A DNA stretch of 64,000 nucleotides from Thalassobius sp. Cn5-15 (GTDB taxonomy: Bacteria > Pseudomonadota > Alphaproteobacteria > Rhodobacterales > Rhodobacteraceae). The stretch is from positions 310,001-374,000 of the forward strand of contig NZ_JAKRGF010000002.1 of the NCBI RefSeq assembly GCF_022347685.1. Reading direction: 5' to 3'. Every line of letters begins with the position of its first letter. The stretch's first letter is position 1. Shown here in pieces: positions 34,924 to 43,543 of this stretch. The notes under the pieces were generated by a model. It did not search any database. It saw only the letters and a list, made by a program, of their open reading frames with translations, and had not been told where the DNA came from. The position numbers were made by a program, and so were the translations under genes.

Positions 34924-36098
34924 CGAACGTCGTCATCGTATCGGCAGCGCGTACCGCTGTTGGTTCATTCAACGGATCTTTTGCAAATACGCCGGCCCAT
35001 GATCTGGGCACCGCCGTGCTAGAGGCGCTGGTTGACCGCGCCGGTATCGACAAGGCGGATGTCTCGGAGACCATTCTGGGTCAGGTGCTGACCGCCGGCC
35101 AGGGTCAAAACCCCGCCCGTCAGGCGCATATCAACGCCGGTCTGCCAAAAGAAAGCGCCGCGTGGAGCATCAACCAGGTCTGTGGATCCGGCCTGCGTGC
35201 GGTGGCACTGGCGGCGCAACACATCCAGCTGGGCGATGCGGCCGTTGTTGCCGCAGGTGGTCAGGAAAACATGTCGCTCAGCCCCCATGTTGCGCACCTG
35301 CGTGCGGGCACCAAAATGGGGGACATGAAATACATCGATTCGATGATCCGCGACGGCCTTTGGGACGCCTTCAACGGCTACCATATGGGTCAAACCGCTG
35401 AAAACGTCGCTGAACAGTGGCAGATCAGCCGTGATATGCAGGATGAATTTGCCCTCGCTTCGCAGAACAAAGCCGAAGCCGCGCAGAAGGCAGGTAAATT
35501 CACCGATGAGGTGATCCCCTTCACCATCAAAACCCGCAAAGGCGACATCATCGTCGACAGCGATGAATACATTCGCCACGGGGCCACGATTGAGAATATG
35601 CAAAAACTCCGCCCCGCCTTTGTGCGCGATGGTGGCACGGTAACCGCTGCCAACGCATCCGGCCTGAACGACGGCGCGGCTGGCGTCCTGCTGATGAGCG
35701 CGGATGAAGCGGAAAAGCGTGGCCTTGAACCGCTGGCGCGCATTGCCTCCTACGCGACGGCGGGCCTAGACCCGTCGATCATGGGCGTCGGCCCGATCTA
35801 TGCCTCGCGCAAGGCGCTGGACAAAGCTGGCTGGGCCGCAGGCGATCTGGATCTGGTAGAGGCAAACGAAGCCTTTGCGGCTCAGGCCTGCGCAGTGAAC
35901 AAAGACATGGGCTGGGATCCTGAAAAGGTGAACGTCAACGGCGGTGCCATCGCCATTGGCCACCCGATCGGCGCTTCGGGTGCGCGGATTCTAAACACCC
36001 TGTTATTCGAGATGCAGCGCCGAGAGGCCAAAAAAGGGCTGGCCACCCTCTGCATCGGCGGCGGCATGGGAGTCGCCATGTGCCTGGAACGCCCCTGA
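34920..36098 (+). CDS. phaA: Acetyl-CoA acetyltransferase (beta-ketothiolase)
   Basis: A 392-residue thiolase joining two acetyl-CoA into acetoacetyl-CoA, the first step of poly-3-hydroxybutyrate synthesis. Nucleophile C88 is in [11 protein letters not shown], with the catalytic His in GHPIGASG and the second Cys in [10 protein letters not shown] near the C-terminus. ATG 34920 follows GGAGG. It is followed by its own terminator, then phaB under a separate promoter region; the polymerase gene phaC is not in the window. Confidence 0.94.
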   Translation: MTNVVIVSAARTAVGSFNGSFANTPAHDLGTAVLEALVDRAGIDKADVSETILGQVLTAGQGQNPARQAHINAGLPKESAAWSINQVCGSGLRAVALAAQHIQLGDAAVVAAGGQENMSLSPHVAHLRAGTKMGDMKYIDSMIRDGLWDAFNGYHMGQTAENVAEQWQISRDMQDEFALASQNKAEAAQKAGKFTDEVIPFTIKTRKGDIIVDSDEYIRHGATIENMQKLRPAFVRDGGTVTAANASGLNDGAAGVLLMSADEAEKRGLEPLARIASYATAGLDPSIMGVGPIYASRKALDKAGWAAGDLDLVEANEAFAAQACAVNKDMGWDPEKVNVNGGAIAIGHPIGASGARILNTLLFEMQRREAKKGLATLCIGGGMGVAMCLERP

Positions 36099-36129
36099 GG
36101 GCGCCGGTGAGCAGACGACAACATATCAC

Positions 36130-36155
36130 AGGGCGCCCGCGTGGCGCCCTTTTTT
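36130..36155 (+). terminator. Terminator of phaA
   Basis: AGGGCGCC (36130-36137) pairs with GGCGCCCT (36143-36150), then a T-run. It means phaB needs its own promoter. Confidence 0.92.
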
Positions 36156-36307
36156 ACAATTTCTGCGTTATTTATGCTGCAAACGCGAAAAAACGCCACA
36201 ACGCAGAAAATTCATTGCGTAACAATATTGCGCAAATTGGCTTTAATCGGTAACAGTTTTACAAGACAAATTCATGGGCCCGCTAAATTCATGGGATGGA
36301 GGATAAA
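36156..36307 (+). promoter_or_regulatory. AT-rich phaB upstream region with repeats
   Basis: This AT-rich region has repeated TTGCG/CTGCG words (CTGCGTTATT, ATTGCGTAAC, TTGCGCAA). It also has an 11-bp direct repeat AAATTCATGGG at 36268-36278 and 36285-36295, 17 bp apart, just before the ribosome site. GC-poor TGC-containing operators are bound by PhaR in related bacteria; PhaR control is an inference. Confidence 0.45.
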
Positions 36308-37030
36308 ATGGCACGTATTGCACTTGTAACCGGTGGCTCGCGCGGGATCGGCGCGGCAATTTCCAAAAAACTGAAATCGCAGGGCTTCGAGGTTGCCGCC
36401 ACTTACGCGGGCAACGATGAAGCCGCGGCAAAGTTCACCGAAGAGACCGGCATCAAGACCTACAAATGGAACGTTGCCTCGTATGAAGAGAGCGCCGAAG
36501 GTATCGCCAAGGTTGAGGCCGATCTGGGCCCGATCGACACTGTGGTCGCCAACGCTGGCATCACCCGCGACGCGCCTTTCCACAAAATGACCCCGGAACA
36601 ATGGCATCAGGTCGTCGACACCAACCTGACCGGCGTGTTTAACACCGTGCACCCGATCTGGCCGGGAATGCGCGAACGGAAGTTTGGCCGCGTGATCGTT
36701 ATCAGCTCGATCAACGGTCAGAAGGGTCAGTTTGCCCAGGTGAACTATGCTGCGACCAAAGCGGGCGATCTGGGTATCGTCAAATCGCTGGCGCAGGAAG
36801 GCGCGCGCGCCGGTATCACCGCAAACGCTATCTGCCCCGGCTACATCGCCACCGACATGGTGATGGCGGTGCCGGAAAAGGTCCGCGAATCAATCATCGC
36901 GCAGATCCCCACCGGCCGTCTGGGCGAACCGGAAGAGATTGCAAACTGCGTAGCTTTCCTCGCCTCTGACGAAGCAGCGTTCCTCAACGGTTCGACCATT
37001 TCGGCAAACGGCGGTCAGTTCTTCGTCTGA
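36308..37030 (+). CDS. phaB: Acetoacetyl-CoA reductase
   Basis: A 240-residue SDR reducing acetoacetyl-CoA to (R)-3-hydroxybutyryl-CoA with NADPH, the second PHB step. NADP-binding GGSRGIGAAI, NAGI, catalytic Ser in ISSIN and Y-x-x-x-K in NYAATKAG are visible, with CPGYIATDM typical of PhaB. ATG 36308 follows GGAGG; ATG 36296 would add four residues. It sits downstream of phaA but is separated by a terminator. Confidence 0.94.
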   Translation: MARIALVTGGSRGIGAAISKKLKSQGFEVAATYAGNDEAAAKFTEETGIKTYKWNVASYEESAEGIAKVEADLGPIDTVVANAGITRDAPFHKMTPEQWHQVVDTNLTGVFNTVHPIWPGMRERKFGRVIVISSINGQKGQFAQVNYAATKAGDLGIVKSLAQEGARAGITANAICPGYIATDMVMAVPEKVRESIIAQIPTGRLGEPEEIANCVAFLASDEAAFLNGSTISANGGQFFV

Positions 37031-37051
37031 TCTGACGCGCATACACACTAG

Positions 37052-37088
37052 AAAGGCCGCCCGCGGGTTCACCCGGGGCGGCCTTTTT
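37052..37088. terminator. Terminator of phaB, also facing the small minus-strand gene
   Basis: AAAGGCCGCCC (37052-37062) pairs with GGGCGGCCTTT (37076-37086), continued inside by CGGG / CCCG with one bulge; T5 follows. A- and T-runs on both sides suggest use in both directions. Confidence 0.92.
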
Positions 37089-37110
37089 CGTCGCGTAAGT
37101 CCTGAAGGGA

Positions 37111-37281
37111 TCAGGCCAGCGGGACGGTTCCGTAAGTGTCTGCCACGGGTTTGGCAGGCGCAGCGGAACGAAACAGGCTGCGGAAGAAGCCCCGAAAGAG
37201 ACCGGTGAAGGCAGCCCCGCGGGCAGCATGGGCGGCGGCATAGGCGTCTTGGGTCTGGCGGGTGTGCGAAACTTCGATCAT
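37111..37281 (-). CDS. Small basic protein of unknown function
   Basis: A 56-residue protein starting MIEVSHTRQTQDAYAAAH. It has a clear AAGGAG ribosome site at good spacing and a shared terminator. The middle (FTGLFRGFFRSLFRS) is an amphipathic, Phe/Arg-rich helix that could lie on a membrane; the tail is Pro/Ala-rich. I recognise no family. It is divergent from the LysR gene. Confidence 0.65.
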   Translation of the reverse strand: MIEVSHTRQTQDAYAAAHAARGAAFTGLFRGFFRSLFRSAAPAKPVADTYGTVPLA

Positions 37282-37398
37282 CTGGCGTCTCCTTTGTCTT
37301 GGGTTTGAGTCATTCTGAATTGAACCCAATATGCGGGCGCTCAGACCATTCTACAAACGAGTGTTTTCAAGCTGTCAGTTAAGGTATATTTAACTGAT

Positions 37399-38346
37399 AT
37401 GCCGGATCGCTTACCCCCACTCACTGCCCTACGCGCCTTTGAGGCAGCGGCGCGCCATATGTCGTTTGCTCAAGCGGCAGCGGAATTGCATGTGACGCCC
37501 GCCGCGCTGTCCTATCAGATCAAATCTCTTGAGGAGCATTTGGGTGCACCGCTGTTCATCCGCCTCAACCGCGCGGTGGAATTGACAGAGGCAGGTCGCG
37601 CCCTTGCCCCAGGCACGTCGGAGGCATTTCAAACCCTGTCGAACGCTTGGCGCAGCACCAAGAGACTGCAGGACAACACGACGCTTAACGTGACCGCTGG
37701 CCCCGCCTTCACCGCGAAATGGATGGCGCCGCGGCTTTATGACTTTGCCCGAACTCATCCAGAGATTGACCTAAGGTTTTCTGCCGCGCTGCGGATCATG
37801 GATTTTGACCGTGACGAAATCGACGTCGCAATCCGGTTTGGCTATGGACCCGACCACGGCGTGTGGGCGCAGCCGCTAAGCAGCGAATGGTTCACGCCAG
37901 TGATGACACCTGAGATGGCGGAGCGGTTCCCAACACCAGAAAGTCTGATCAATGCGCCGTTGATTTTCGACGAATCAACCAGTTTCCTGCGCCCGCAATG
38001 CGACTGGCCTACATGGTTTCGTGCTGTGGGCATTGACCATAACCCCAGCCACGGCTTGCATTTTTCCGGCGCGGATCACGCCGTTGACGCAGCACTGGCT
38101 GGTGTCGGTGTGGTGCTGGGACGCCGGGCGATGGTGATCAAGGACCTCTTTGACGGCCGATTGGTGGCCCCCTACGGTGTGGCGCTCGGCACGAAAGCGC
38201 ATTTTCGCTTTCTCTGTCGGCTCGGCACTGAAAATCGGCCGCAGATTGTGGCTTTTCGCGACTGGATGCTTGCGGAAATTGCCAAAACCATCTCTGTTCA
38301 TCAGACCTTAACCATTGTGCCTGTAGAAGAGGTCGCATCCGCATGA
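37399..38346 (+). CDS. LysR-family regulator, GcvA-like
   Basis: A 315-residue regulator. The N-terminal helix-turn-helix (LTALRAFEAAARHMSF, then QAAAELHVTPAALSYQIK) is of the GcvA/AmpR type, and a periplasmic-binding-like effector domain follows. It overlaps the EamA exporter gene by 4 bp, so the two are co-translated, and control of that exporter is a reasonable inference. The GcvA-like subclass does not by itself imply control of the gcv operon 20 kb away. Confidence 0.9.
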   Translation: MPDRLPPLTALRAFEAAARHMSFAQAAAELHVTPAALSYQIKSLEEHLGAPLFIRLNRAVELTEAGRALAPGTSEAFQTLSNAWRSTKRLQDNTTLNVTAGPAFTAKWMAPRLYDFARTHPEIDLRFSAALRIMDFDRDEIDVAIRFGYGPDHGVWAQPLSSEWFTPVMTPEMAERFPTPESLINAPLIFDESTSFLRPQCDWPTWFRAVGIDHNPSHGLHFSGADHAVDAALAGVGVVLGRRAMVIKDLFDGRLVAPYGVALGTKAHFRFLCRLGTENRPQIVAFRDWMLAEIAKTISVHQTLTIVPVEEVASA

Positions 38347-39218
38347 CTCGAACCTTCACCCGAAGCCACGCCACCGGCATCGGATTTATCGCGGTTTTGC
38401 TGTGGTCACTGCTGGCGCTCTTTACAGTAGGCAGTGCGCCGACACCGCCGCTGCTGCTGAACGCGCTATGTTTTGCCATTGGCGGCACGCTGGGGGTGAT
38501 CTGGACCCTGCGCACGGGCGGCCTGCAGGCGCTGCGGCGCGTGCCACTGAAAGTCTATGTGTTCGGCACCATCGGACTGTTTGGCTATCACGCGCTCTAC
38601 TTCAGCGCACTGCGGCTGGCACCTCCGGCGCAGGCGGGGCTGATCGCCTATTTATGGCCGCTGCTGATCGTTCTGTTTTCTGGTCTGTTGCCCGGCGAAC
38701 GCCTGCGCGCGGGGCACTTTATCGGCGGGCTGGTCGGATTTGGCGGCGCGGCCCTGATCATTCAGGGCGGCGGCAGCGGTTTTGATACAGCAGCTCTGCC
38801 CGGCTATCTACTGGCACTGGGGTGCGCGCTGTTCTGGTCAGGCTATTCCGTCATGTCGCGCCGCCTTGGTGATGTCCCGACGGAGGCCGTGGCGGTCTTC
38901 TGTCTGGCCACGGCGGTCTTATCGGCCGCGCTGCATCTCGTGGTCGAACAAACCGTCTGGCCCGCAGGCATCATCGGCTGGGGCAGCACGCTGGCGTTGG
39001 GGCTGGGACCTGTTGGCTTGGCGTTTTATGTCTGGGATATCGGCGTGAAACAGGGCGACATTCAGCTGCTGGGCGTCAGCTCCTATGCGGCGCCTTTGCT
39101 GTCGACATTGGTACTGGTGGGGGTCGGAATTGCCGCGCCCAGCTGGACGCTGGGACTGGCGGCCTGTTTAATCGCGGGCGGCGCGGCATTGGCAGCACGC
39201 GCCAGCCTCAAATCATAA
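38343..39218 (+). CDS. EamA/DMT family exporter
   Basis: A 291-residue membrane protein with about ten helices in two EamA repeats. Features such as LFGYHALYFSALRLAPPAQAGLIAYLWPLLIVL place it near the YddG aromatic amino acid exporters, but the substrate is not proven. The ATG overlaps the LysR stop (ATGA). It ends 2 bp from the convergent DUF465 gene. Confidence 0.87.
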   Translation: MTRTFTRSHATGIGFIAVLLWSLLALFTVGSAPTPPLLLNALCFAIGGTLGVIWTLRTGGLQALRRVPLKVYVFGTIGLFGYHALYFSALRLAPPAQAGLIAYLWPLLIVLFSGLLPGERLRAGHFIGGLVGFGGAALIIQGGGSGFDTAALPGYLLALGCALFWSGYSVMSRRLGDVPTEAVAVFCLATAVLSAALHLVVEQTVWPAGIIGWGSTLALGLGPVGLAFYVWDIGVKQGDIQLLGVSSYAAPLLSTLVLVGVGIAAPSWTLGLAACLIAGGAALAARASLKS

Positions 39219-39220
39219 AG

Positions 39221-39394
39221 TTATGCGTGTTCCGCGCTGAGACGCTCGATCTCTTCTTTTAGGCGCAGTTTCTGTTTCTTCATGTCGGCAATTTCCGCAT
39301 CCGAGGTGCCGGGCGAACGCTGTGCCACCTCAACCCGATGCGAGAGGTCACTGTGTTTCTTCTTCAACTCTTCGATGTGCGAAGTCAGACCCAT
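39221..39394 (-). CDS. DUF465 (YdcH-like) small coiled-coil protein
   Basis: A 57-residue protein, MGLTSHIEELKKKHSDLSHR..., almost entirely charged helix, as in the DUF465/YdcH family. The second half (ADMKKQKLRLKEEIERL) is the usual conserved K-K-x-K-L-x-L-K-x-E-I motif. A GAGGAGAT ribosome site lies at correct spacing. The function is unknown in the family. It is convergent with the exporter, with a 2-bp gap. Confidence 0.88.
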   Translation of the reverse strand: MGLTSHIEELKKKHSDLSHRVEVAQRSPGTSDAEIADMKKQKLRLKEEIERLSAEHA

Positions 39395-39486
39395 GTAAAT
39401 CTCCTCTCATTTTTGTGATAGACACTCACTGCAGCACATAAAAACACCCCTGTCACGCCGCAGCGCGGCAGTCGGCTAAAAATAGC

Positions 39487-40239
39487 TTAACTCCCAAAGG
39501 GCAATGCCGCGCCATCGCGCAGCACAGCGCGGATTTTGGGCGCGTAGTCCTCACCGTCGCGCAGATGTTCGGCGCCTTCATGCATCACGATCCCATCATG
39601 CAGGCGAAAATCGGCGCGGCCATTTTTGCGACCACGGATCAGAACCAGCTGCGCCTCTCGCCCTGCACGCGGGATCAACGGCTGCACCTCAAGCGAACCA
39701 AGGAGCGGTTGCATCGCCATGATAAGTTCCGGCAGGCGTTCGATCCGCTGGATGAAAGTCACATAGCCCTTCGGTGCGCAGCGCTTTGCCGCCACCTCAA
39801 CCCAAGTGGCCAGCGGCGTGTCACCGCCAAAGGCAATATCGCGGCCCGCATCCTGCGCAGCCGTTGATCGATCGCGCTGAAAATATGGCGGGTTCGCAAA
39901 AACGTGATCGAATTGACGCTGGCGCAAATCCGCAGGCAGCGCACGTAGATCGGCGATTGAAACGGTGAAATCGGCACCTGCCTCTCCCCCATTGCGCTGC
40001 GCCAAGGCGGCGTAATCCGCCTGCAATTCCACCCCCGTGACAGCCACGCCCGGCACCCGCGCCATGAGGCACAGCGAGGCCACCCCAACGCCACAGCCCA
40101 GTTCCAGCGCGCTTTGCCCTGTCTGTACGGGCAAAGACGCTGCCAAAAGCACCGGATCGACGCCCGCGCGGTAGCCCTGCACCGGCTGCCATGCGCGCAC
40201 ACGTCCGTTCAGGAAATCCGTATGGGTCAGCGACGGCAC
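39487..40239 (-). CDS. trmN6: tRNA1(Val) adenine-37 N6-methyltransferase-like protein
   Basis: A 250-residue SAM methyltransferase of the YfiC/TrmN6 type. The SAM site is ALELGCGVGVASL and the catalytic N-P-P-Y motif is in HVFANPPYF. The N-terminus LNGRVRAWQPVQGYRAGVDPVLLAA is characteristic. It starts with GTG 40239, immediately after the upstream DUF2007 stop, so the two genes are one unit. The tRNA target is inferred from the family. Confidence 0.85.
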   Translation of the reverse strand: MPSLTHTDFLNGRVRAWQPVQGYRAGVDPVLLAASLPVQTGQSALELGCGVGVASLCLMARVPGVAVTGVELQADYAALAQRNGGEAGADFTVSIADLRALPADLRQRQFDHVFANPPYFQRDRSTAAQDAGRDIAFGGDTPLATWVEVAAKRCAPKGYVTFIQRIERLPELIMAMQPLLGSLEVQPLIPRAGREAQLVLIRGRKNGRADFRLHDGIVMHEGAEHLRDGEDYAPKIRAVLRDGAALPFGS

Positions 40240-40242
40240 GCC

Positions 40243-40458
40243 TTATCCCTCCAGCGCGATGCCGTTGTCCGTAAGCACCTTCTGCGCCGCTGCCAGATCA
40301 TCAGGATGTACCATTAAACGGCGCGGCAAAATGCCGATACTTCCCTCTAGGACGCTCATATTTACGTCCATTTCAAAGCAGTCTATACCCTCCCCCTGAA
40401 GCAGAGCTTTGGCAAAGGCGATCGACGTCGGGTCGGTGGTGCGAAGCAGTTGTTTCAT
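40243..40458 (-). CDS. DUF2007 small protein
   Basis: A 71-residue protein, MKQLLRTTDPTSIAFAKALL..., with the GIDCFEMDVNMSVLEGSIG and RLMVHPDDLAAAQKVL segments of DUF2007 (a small ferredoxin-like or signal-transducing-like fold). ATG 40458 is chosen over an upstream extension that would run into the divergent prenyl synthase gene. It is cotranscribed with trmN6, 3 bp apart. Function unknown. Confidence 0.85.
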   Translation of the reverse strand: MKQLLRTTDPTSIAFAKALLQGEGIDCFEMDVNMSVLEGSIGILPRRLMVHPDDLAAAQKVLTDNGIALEG

Positions 40459-40511
40459 ATTGGGGAAAATAGGGGCACGACATAGTATTTGTCGACCCAT
40501 GGACGGACGAG

Positions 40512-41513
40512 ATGAACCAGGATCACGCAAGCACAAAACCGCATGAGCGACTGGCAGCCCATCTGGAGGACAAGCTGCGCAAGGTGAATGATATGATTCA
40601 CAGCCGCATGATGTCCGAAAATGCGCCGCGCATCCCGCAAGTCACAGCACATCTGATTGACGCAGGCGGCAAGCGTCTGCGCCCGATGCTAACGCTGGCA
40701 GCAGCGGATATGTGTGGCTATCGCGGTGAATATGACGTGCATCTGGCGACCACAGTGGAATTTATCCACACCGCGACCCTGCTGCATGACGATGTGGTGG
40801 ATGAAAGCGCACAGCGCCGTGGTCGCCCAACTGCGAACCTGATGTGGGACAACAAATCCTCCGTTCTGGTGGGTGACTACCTGTTTTCCCGCGCCTTCCA
40901 GATGATGGTGGAACCGGGCAGCCTGCGGGTTCTGTCGATTCTTTCGAACGCTTCGGCCACGATTGCCGAGGGTGAAGTGCTGCAGCTAAGTGCAGCGCAG
41001 GATCTGGCCACGGATGAGGGCATTTATCTGAAAGTTGTGCGCGGCAAAACGGCGGCACTGTTTTCTGCAGCGACCGAGGTGGGCGGCGTGATCGCTGACG
41101 CGCCAGAGGATCAGGTGAAGGCGCTGTTTGATTATGGCGATGCGCTGGGGGTTTCCTTCCAGATCGTAGATGACCTGCTGGATTATCAGGGCGATAGTTC
41201 TGCCACTGGTAAAAACATCGGGGATGACTTCCGCGAACGTAAACTGACCCTGCCAGTGATCAAGGCCGTAGCCCAGGCTGACGCTGAAGAGCGCGCCTTC
41301 TGGGTGCGTACCATCGAAAAGGGCCGTCAGGAAGAGGGCGATCTGGAACACGCCCTCTCGCTCCTGCACAAACACAAGGCACTAGAAGCAACCCGCGAAG
41401 ATGCTCTGGCTTGGGCCGCAAAGGCCAAAGACGCGCTGAGCGCACTGCCCGAACATCCAGTACGCCAGCTGCTGGTCGAAATCGCTGACTATGTGGTGGC
41501 GCGGATCAACTGA
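40512..41513 (+). CDS. ispB: All-trans polyprenyl diphosphate synthase
   Basis: A 333-residue synthase making the ubiquinone side chain (probably decaprenyl, as in other Alphaproteobacteria). The first aspartate-rich motif D-D-x-x-D is at D93-D97 (LLHDDVVDES) and the second at about 220-224 (IVDDLLDYQGD). GGKRLRPML and GDYLFSRAF are also family features. It is divergent from the DUF2007-trmN6 pair with 53 bp between starts. The chain length cannot be read. Confidence 0.92.
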   Translation: MNQDHASTKPHERLAAHLEDKLRKVNDMIHSRMMSENAPRIPQVTAHLIDAGGKRLRPMLTLAAADMCGYRGEYDVHLATTVEFIHTATLLHDDVVDESAQRRGRPTANLMWDNKSSVLVGDYLFSRAFQMMVEPGSLRVLSILSNASATIAEGEVLQLSAAQDLATDEGIYLKVVRGKTAALFSAATEVGGVIADAPEDQVKALFDYGDALGVSFQIVDDLLDYQGDSSATGKNIGDDFRERKLTLPVIKAVAQADAEERAFWVRTIEKGRQEEGDLEHALSLLHKHKALEATREDALAWAAKAKDALSALPEHPVRQLLVEIADYVVARIN

Positions 41514-41535
41514 TCCAAAACCGCGACGATAATAG

Positions 41536-41565
41536 AAAAGGCGGCCCGTATTAGGCCGCCTTCCT
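41536..41565. terminator. Bidirectional terminator between ispB and the TPR gene
   Basis: AAGGCGGCC (41538-41546) pairs with GGCCGCCTT (41554-41562), with A-rich and T-rich flanks. Confidence 0.85.
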
Positions 41566-41586
41566 TTCATTCAGATCAGCGCGGGA

Positions 41587-43305
41587 TCACTCGTTCGCGG
41601 CCTGCAGCACCGTGGCACCTTCCTGCTCCAGCACCGCGTCCAGGCCCACTGCCAATTTTTGGCGCACGCGCTCCAGTGAGATATCAGTGGGGACATCGGT
41701 CGGGTCGATGAAGGACAGCGCGCGCTTCCACTGGAATTCCGCCTCGCGGTGACGGCCTACGGCCCACAGCGCATCTCCCAGATGATCATTGACCACGGGA
41801 TCAACTGGCATCAGCTCTGCCGCGCGTTCCATATGAGGCACAGCTTCCTCGTAACGCCCCAGGCGGTACAGAACCCAGCCCAGCGAATCGACGATATAGC
41901 CACTGTCAGGCCGGGCAGCGACAGCGCGTTCAATCATCGCCAGCGCCTCATCCAGATTCATCCGCCGCTCAACCATCGAATAGCCGAGGTAATTCAGGAC
42001 CTGCGGTTGGTCGGGATTCAATTCCAGCGCCTTGCGGAAATCGGCCTCTGCCTCCTCCCACTGCCCCATACGTTCCAGGCAGATGGCGCGGGCATAGTAG
42101 ATAAACCACTGCGAATCCTGATCCGCGTCATAGAGTGCCAGTGCCGCATCATAGGAACGCACAGCCTGATCAAAATCCTTGGCCTGACGCTGCACATCCC
42201 CCAGCGTCACATGCACCATCGGCAGATCGCCGTGGCTGGTCGCCAGTGCGGACAACGCATCCGCCGCCTCCCCGACGTCGCCAGCGCGGCGCAACGCGTC
42301 CGCACGCCCCAGTTCGGCCGCGTGATAGGACAGATTATCAGACCGTACGCGACCGTATGTATCGACCGCCAGATCATAGAGCTGCAGATTATCCAGCATC
42401 GCACCGGACAAGAGTAATGCCTCTGTATGGGTGGGACGCAGGAATTCTGCCACACGGGAATAGAGGAGCGTGTAGTCACTTTCTGCCTCATAGCGCAGCG
42501 CGGACGCGACGGTAAAGAACACCTCCGCAATGCCGTCACGGGCATTGGTCAGCGTGCCAAAAGGCAGCGTTTTACCCGCCACCAACCGGTCGTGCAGATT
42601 GCGCAGCTCAGGGTCCAGTTCAGTCCCAAACTGTGCCTGCAAGAGCTGCAGAGCCTCGCCACCGCGTTCCAGCTGGCTGAGGATTTCTACACGGGCCACC
42701 ACCGCACGGCGCATGGTGTTCAACCCCGCCAGCGCCGGATCAGACAGCAGTTTATCCGCCGCCTCATAATCCCCGACCAAGGCCAGCGCGTGCGCCTTGT
42801 GGAAAAGGGCAAAGCCGCCCATGCCCTTTTCAGCGGCCACTGCATCAAACTGTTTCATCGCATCAGAAACCGCACCGGTGCCCATCTGCGCCCAGGCCAG
42901 CACCAGACCGTCGATCAGCGGGCCGATGTTCAAACCAGTCTCTGCGCGGGCCAGCAGTGATGTGTAATCCTCACGCTGAGCAGCGTCAGCCATCAGCACC
43001 ATGCTGGCGATCTGGCTCTGGCTCTGGCTTTCATCAGCCTCCAGACGGCGCGCCATAGGGATCCCCCGCTCCAGATGCCCCAAAGCCAGCTGGGCGTGAG
43101 TGGCAGATTCCATCAGCTGAATATTGTGCGGATCACGGGCCAAAGCGCGGGTGTAGTAATCCGCCGCCGCCGCGAAATCAGCGGAAAGACCCGCGTGGCG
43201 TGCTGCCAGATAGGGACCGGCCAGCCCCTGTGCCTGAACAGAGGACGCGACGGGCACCAGACCCATCACTGCCGCCAGAATCATTCCGGTAACCGTCTTG
43301 CGCAT
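41587..43305 (-). CDS. Exported tetratricopeptide repeat protein
   Basis: A 572-residue protein with a signal peptide (MRKTVTGMILAAVMGLVPVASSVQAQ). At least eight TPR units run along its length; the clearest are near the C-terminus (NPDQPQVLNYLGYSMVERR, GYIVDSLGWVLYRLGRYEEA, DPVVNDHLGDALWAVGRHRE). ATG 43305 has better ribosome-site spacing than ATG 43314. Envelope TPR proteins often scaffold assembly of secretion or cell-wall machines; no specific role is visible. Its gene order with ispB and etfQO recalls other Rhodobacteraceae. Confidence 0.87.
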   Translation of the reverse strand: MRKTVTGMILAAVMGLVPVASSVQAQGLAGPYLAARHAGLSADFAAAADYYTRALARDPHNIQLMESATHAQLALGHLERGIPMARRLEADESQSQSQIASMVLMADAAQREDYTSLLARAETGLNIGPLIDGLVLAWAQMGTGAVSDAMKQFDAVAAEKGMGGFALFHKAHALALVGDYEAADKLLSDPALAGLNTMRRAVVARVEILSQLERGGEALQLLQAQFGTELDPELRNLHDRLVAGKTLPFGTLTNARDGIAEVFFTVASALRYEAESDYTLLYSRVAEFLRPTHTEALLLSGAMLDNLQLYDLAVDTYGRVRSDNLSYHAAELGRADALRRAGDVGEAADALSALATSHGDLPMVHVTLGDVQRQAKDFDQAVRSYDAALALYDADQDSQWFIYYARAICLERMGQWEEAEADFRKALELNPDQPQVLNYLGYSMVERRMNLDEALAMIERAVAARPDSGYIVDSLGWVLYRLGRYEEAVPHMERAAELMPVDPVVNDHLGDALWAVGRHREAEFQWKRALSFIDPTDVPTDISLERVRQKLAVGLDAVLEQEGATVLQAANE

Positions 43306-43484
43306 ATGCTCCATCCCTTTTGCGTCTGCGTTCGGATCAGATTAACGCCGGTTTTCCCAAAGGCAATCACTAGGGGCAGAATCCGCCTGTCTCTGACAAA
43401 TCTGTGAGAAGAACGCCAGCCAAACTGCCGAAAACCCGTGCGTGCGGATACGGACCCTATCCAATGGATCAATATAGCGCAGAC

Positions 43485-43514
43485 AAAAAGGGCGCCCAGA
43501 TTGGACGCCCTTTT
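43485..43514 (-). terminator. Terminator of etfQO
   Basis: AAAAGGGCG (43486-43494) pairs with CGCCCTTTT (43506-43514); the minus strand ends in a T5 run. Confidence 0.9.
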
Positions 43515-43543
43515 GCAGATATTCCTGCGATCTGTGGTTGAGA

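Noticed and set aside
37399-38346. The GcvA-like LysR gene as regulator of the gcv operon
   Set aside because: It is 20 kb away and translationally coupled to an exporter; the gcv operon has its own riboswitch. The name only marks a subfamily.
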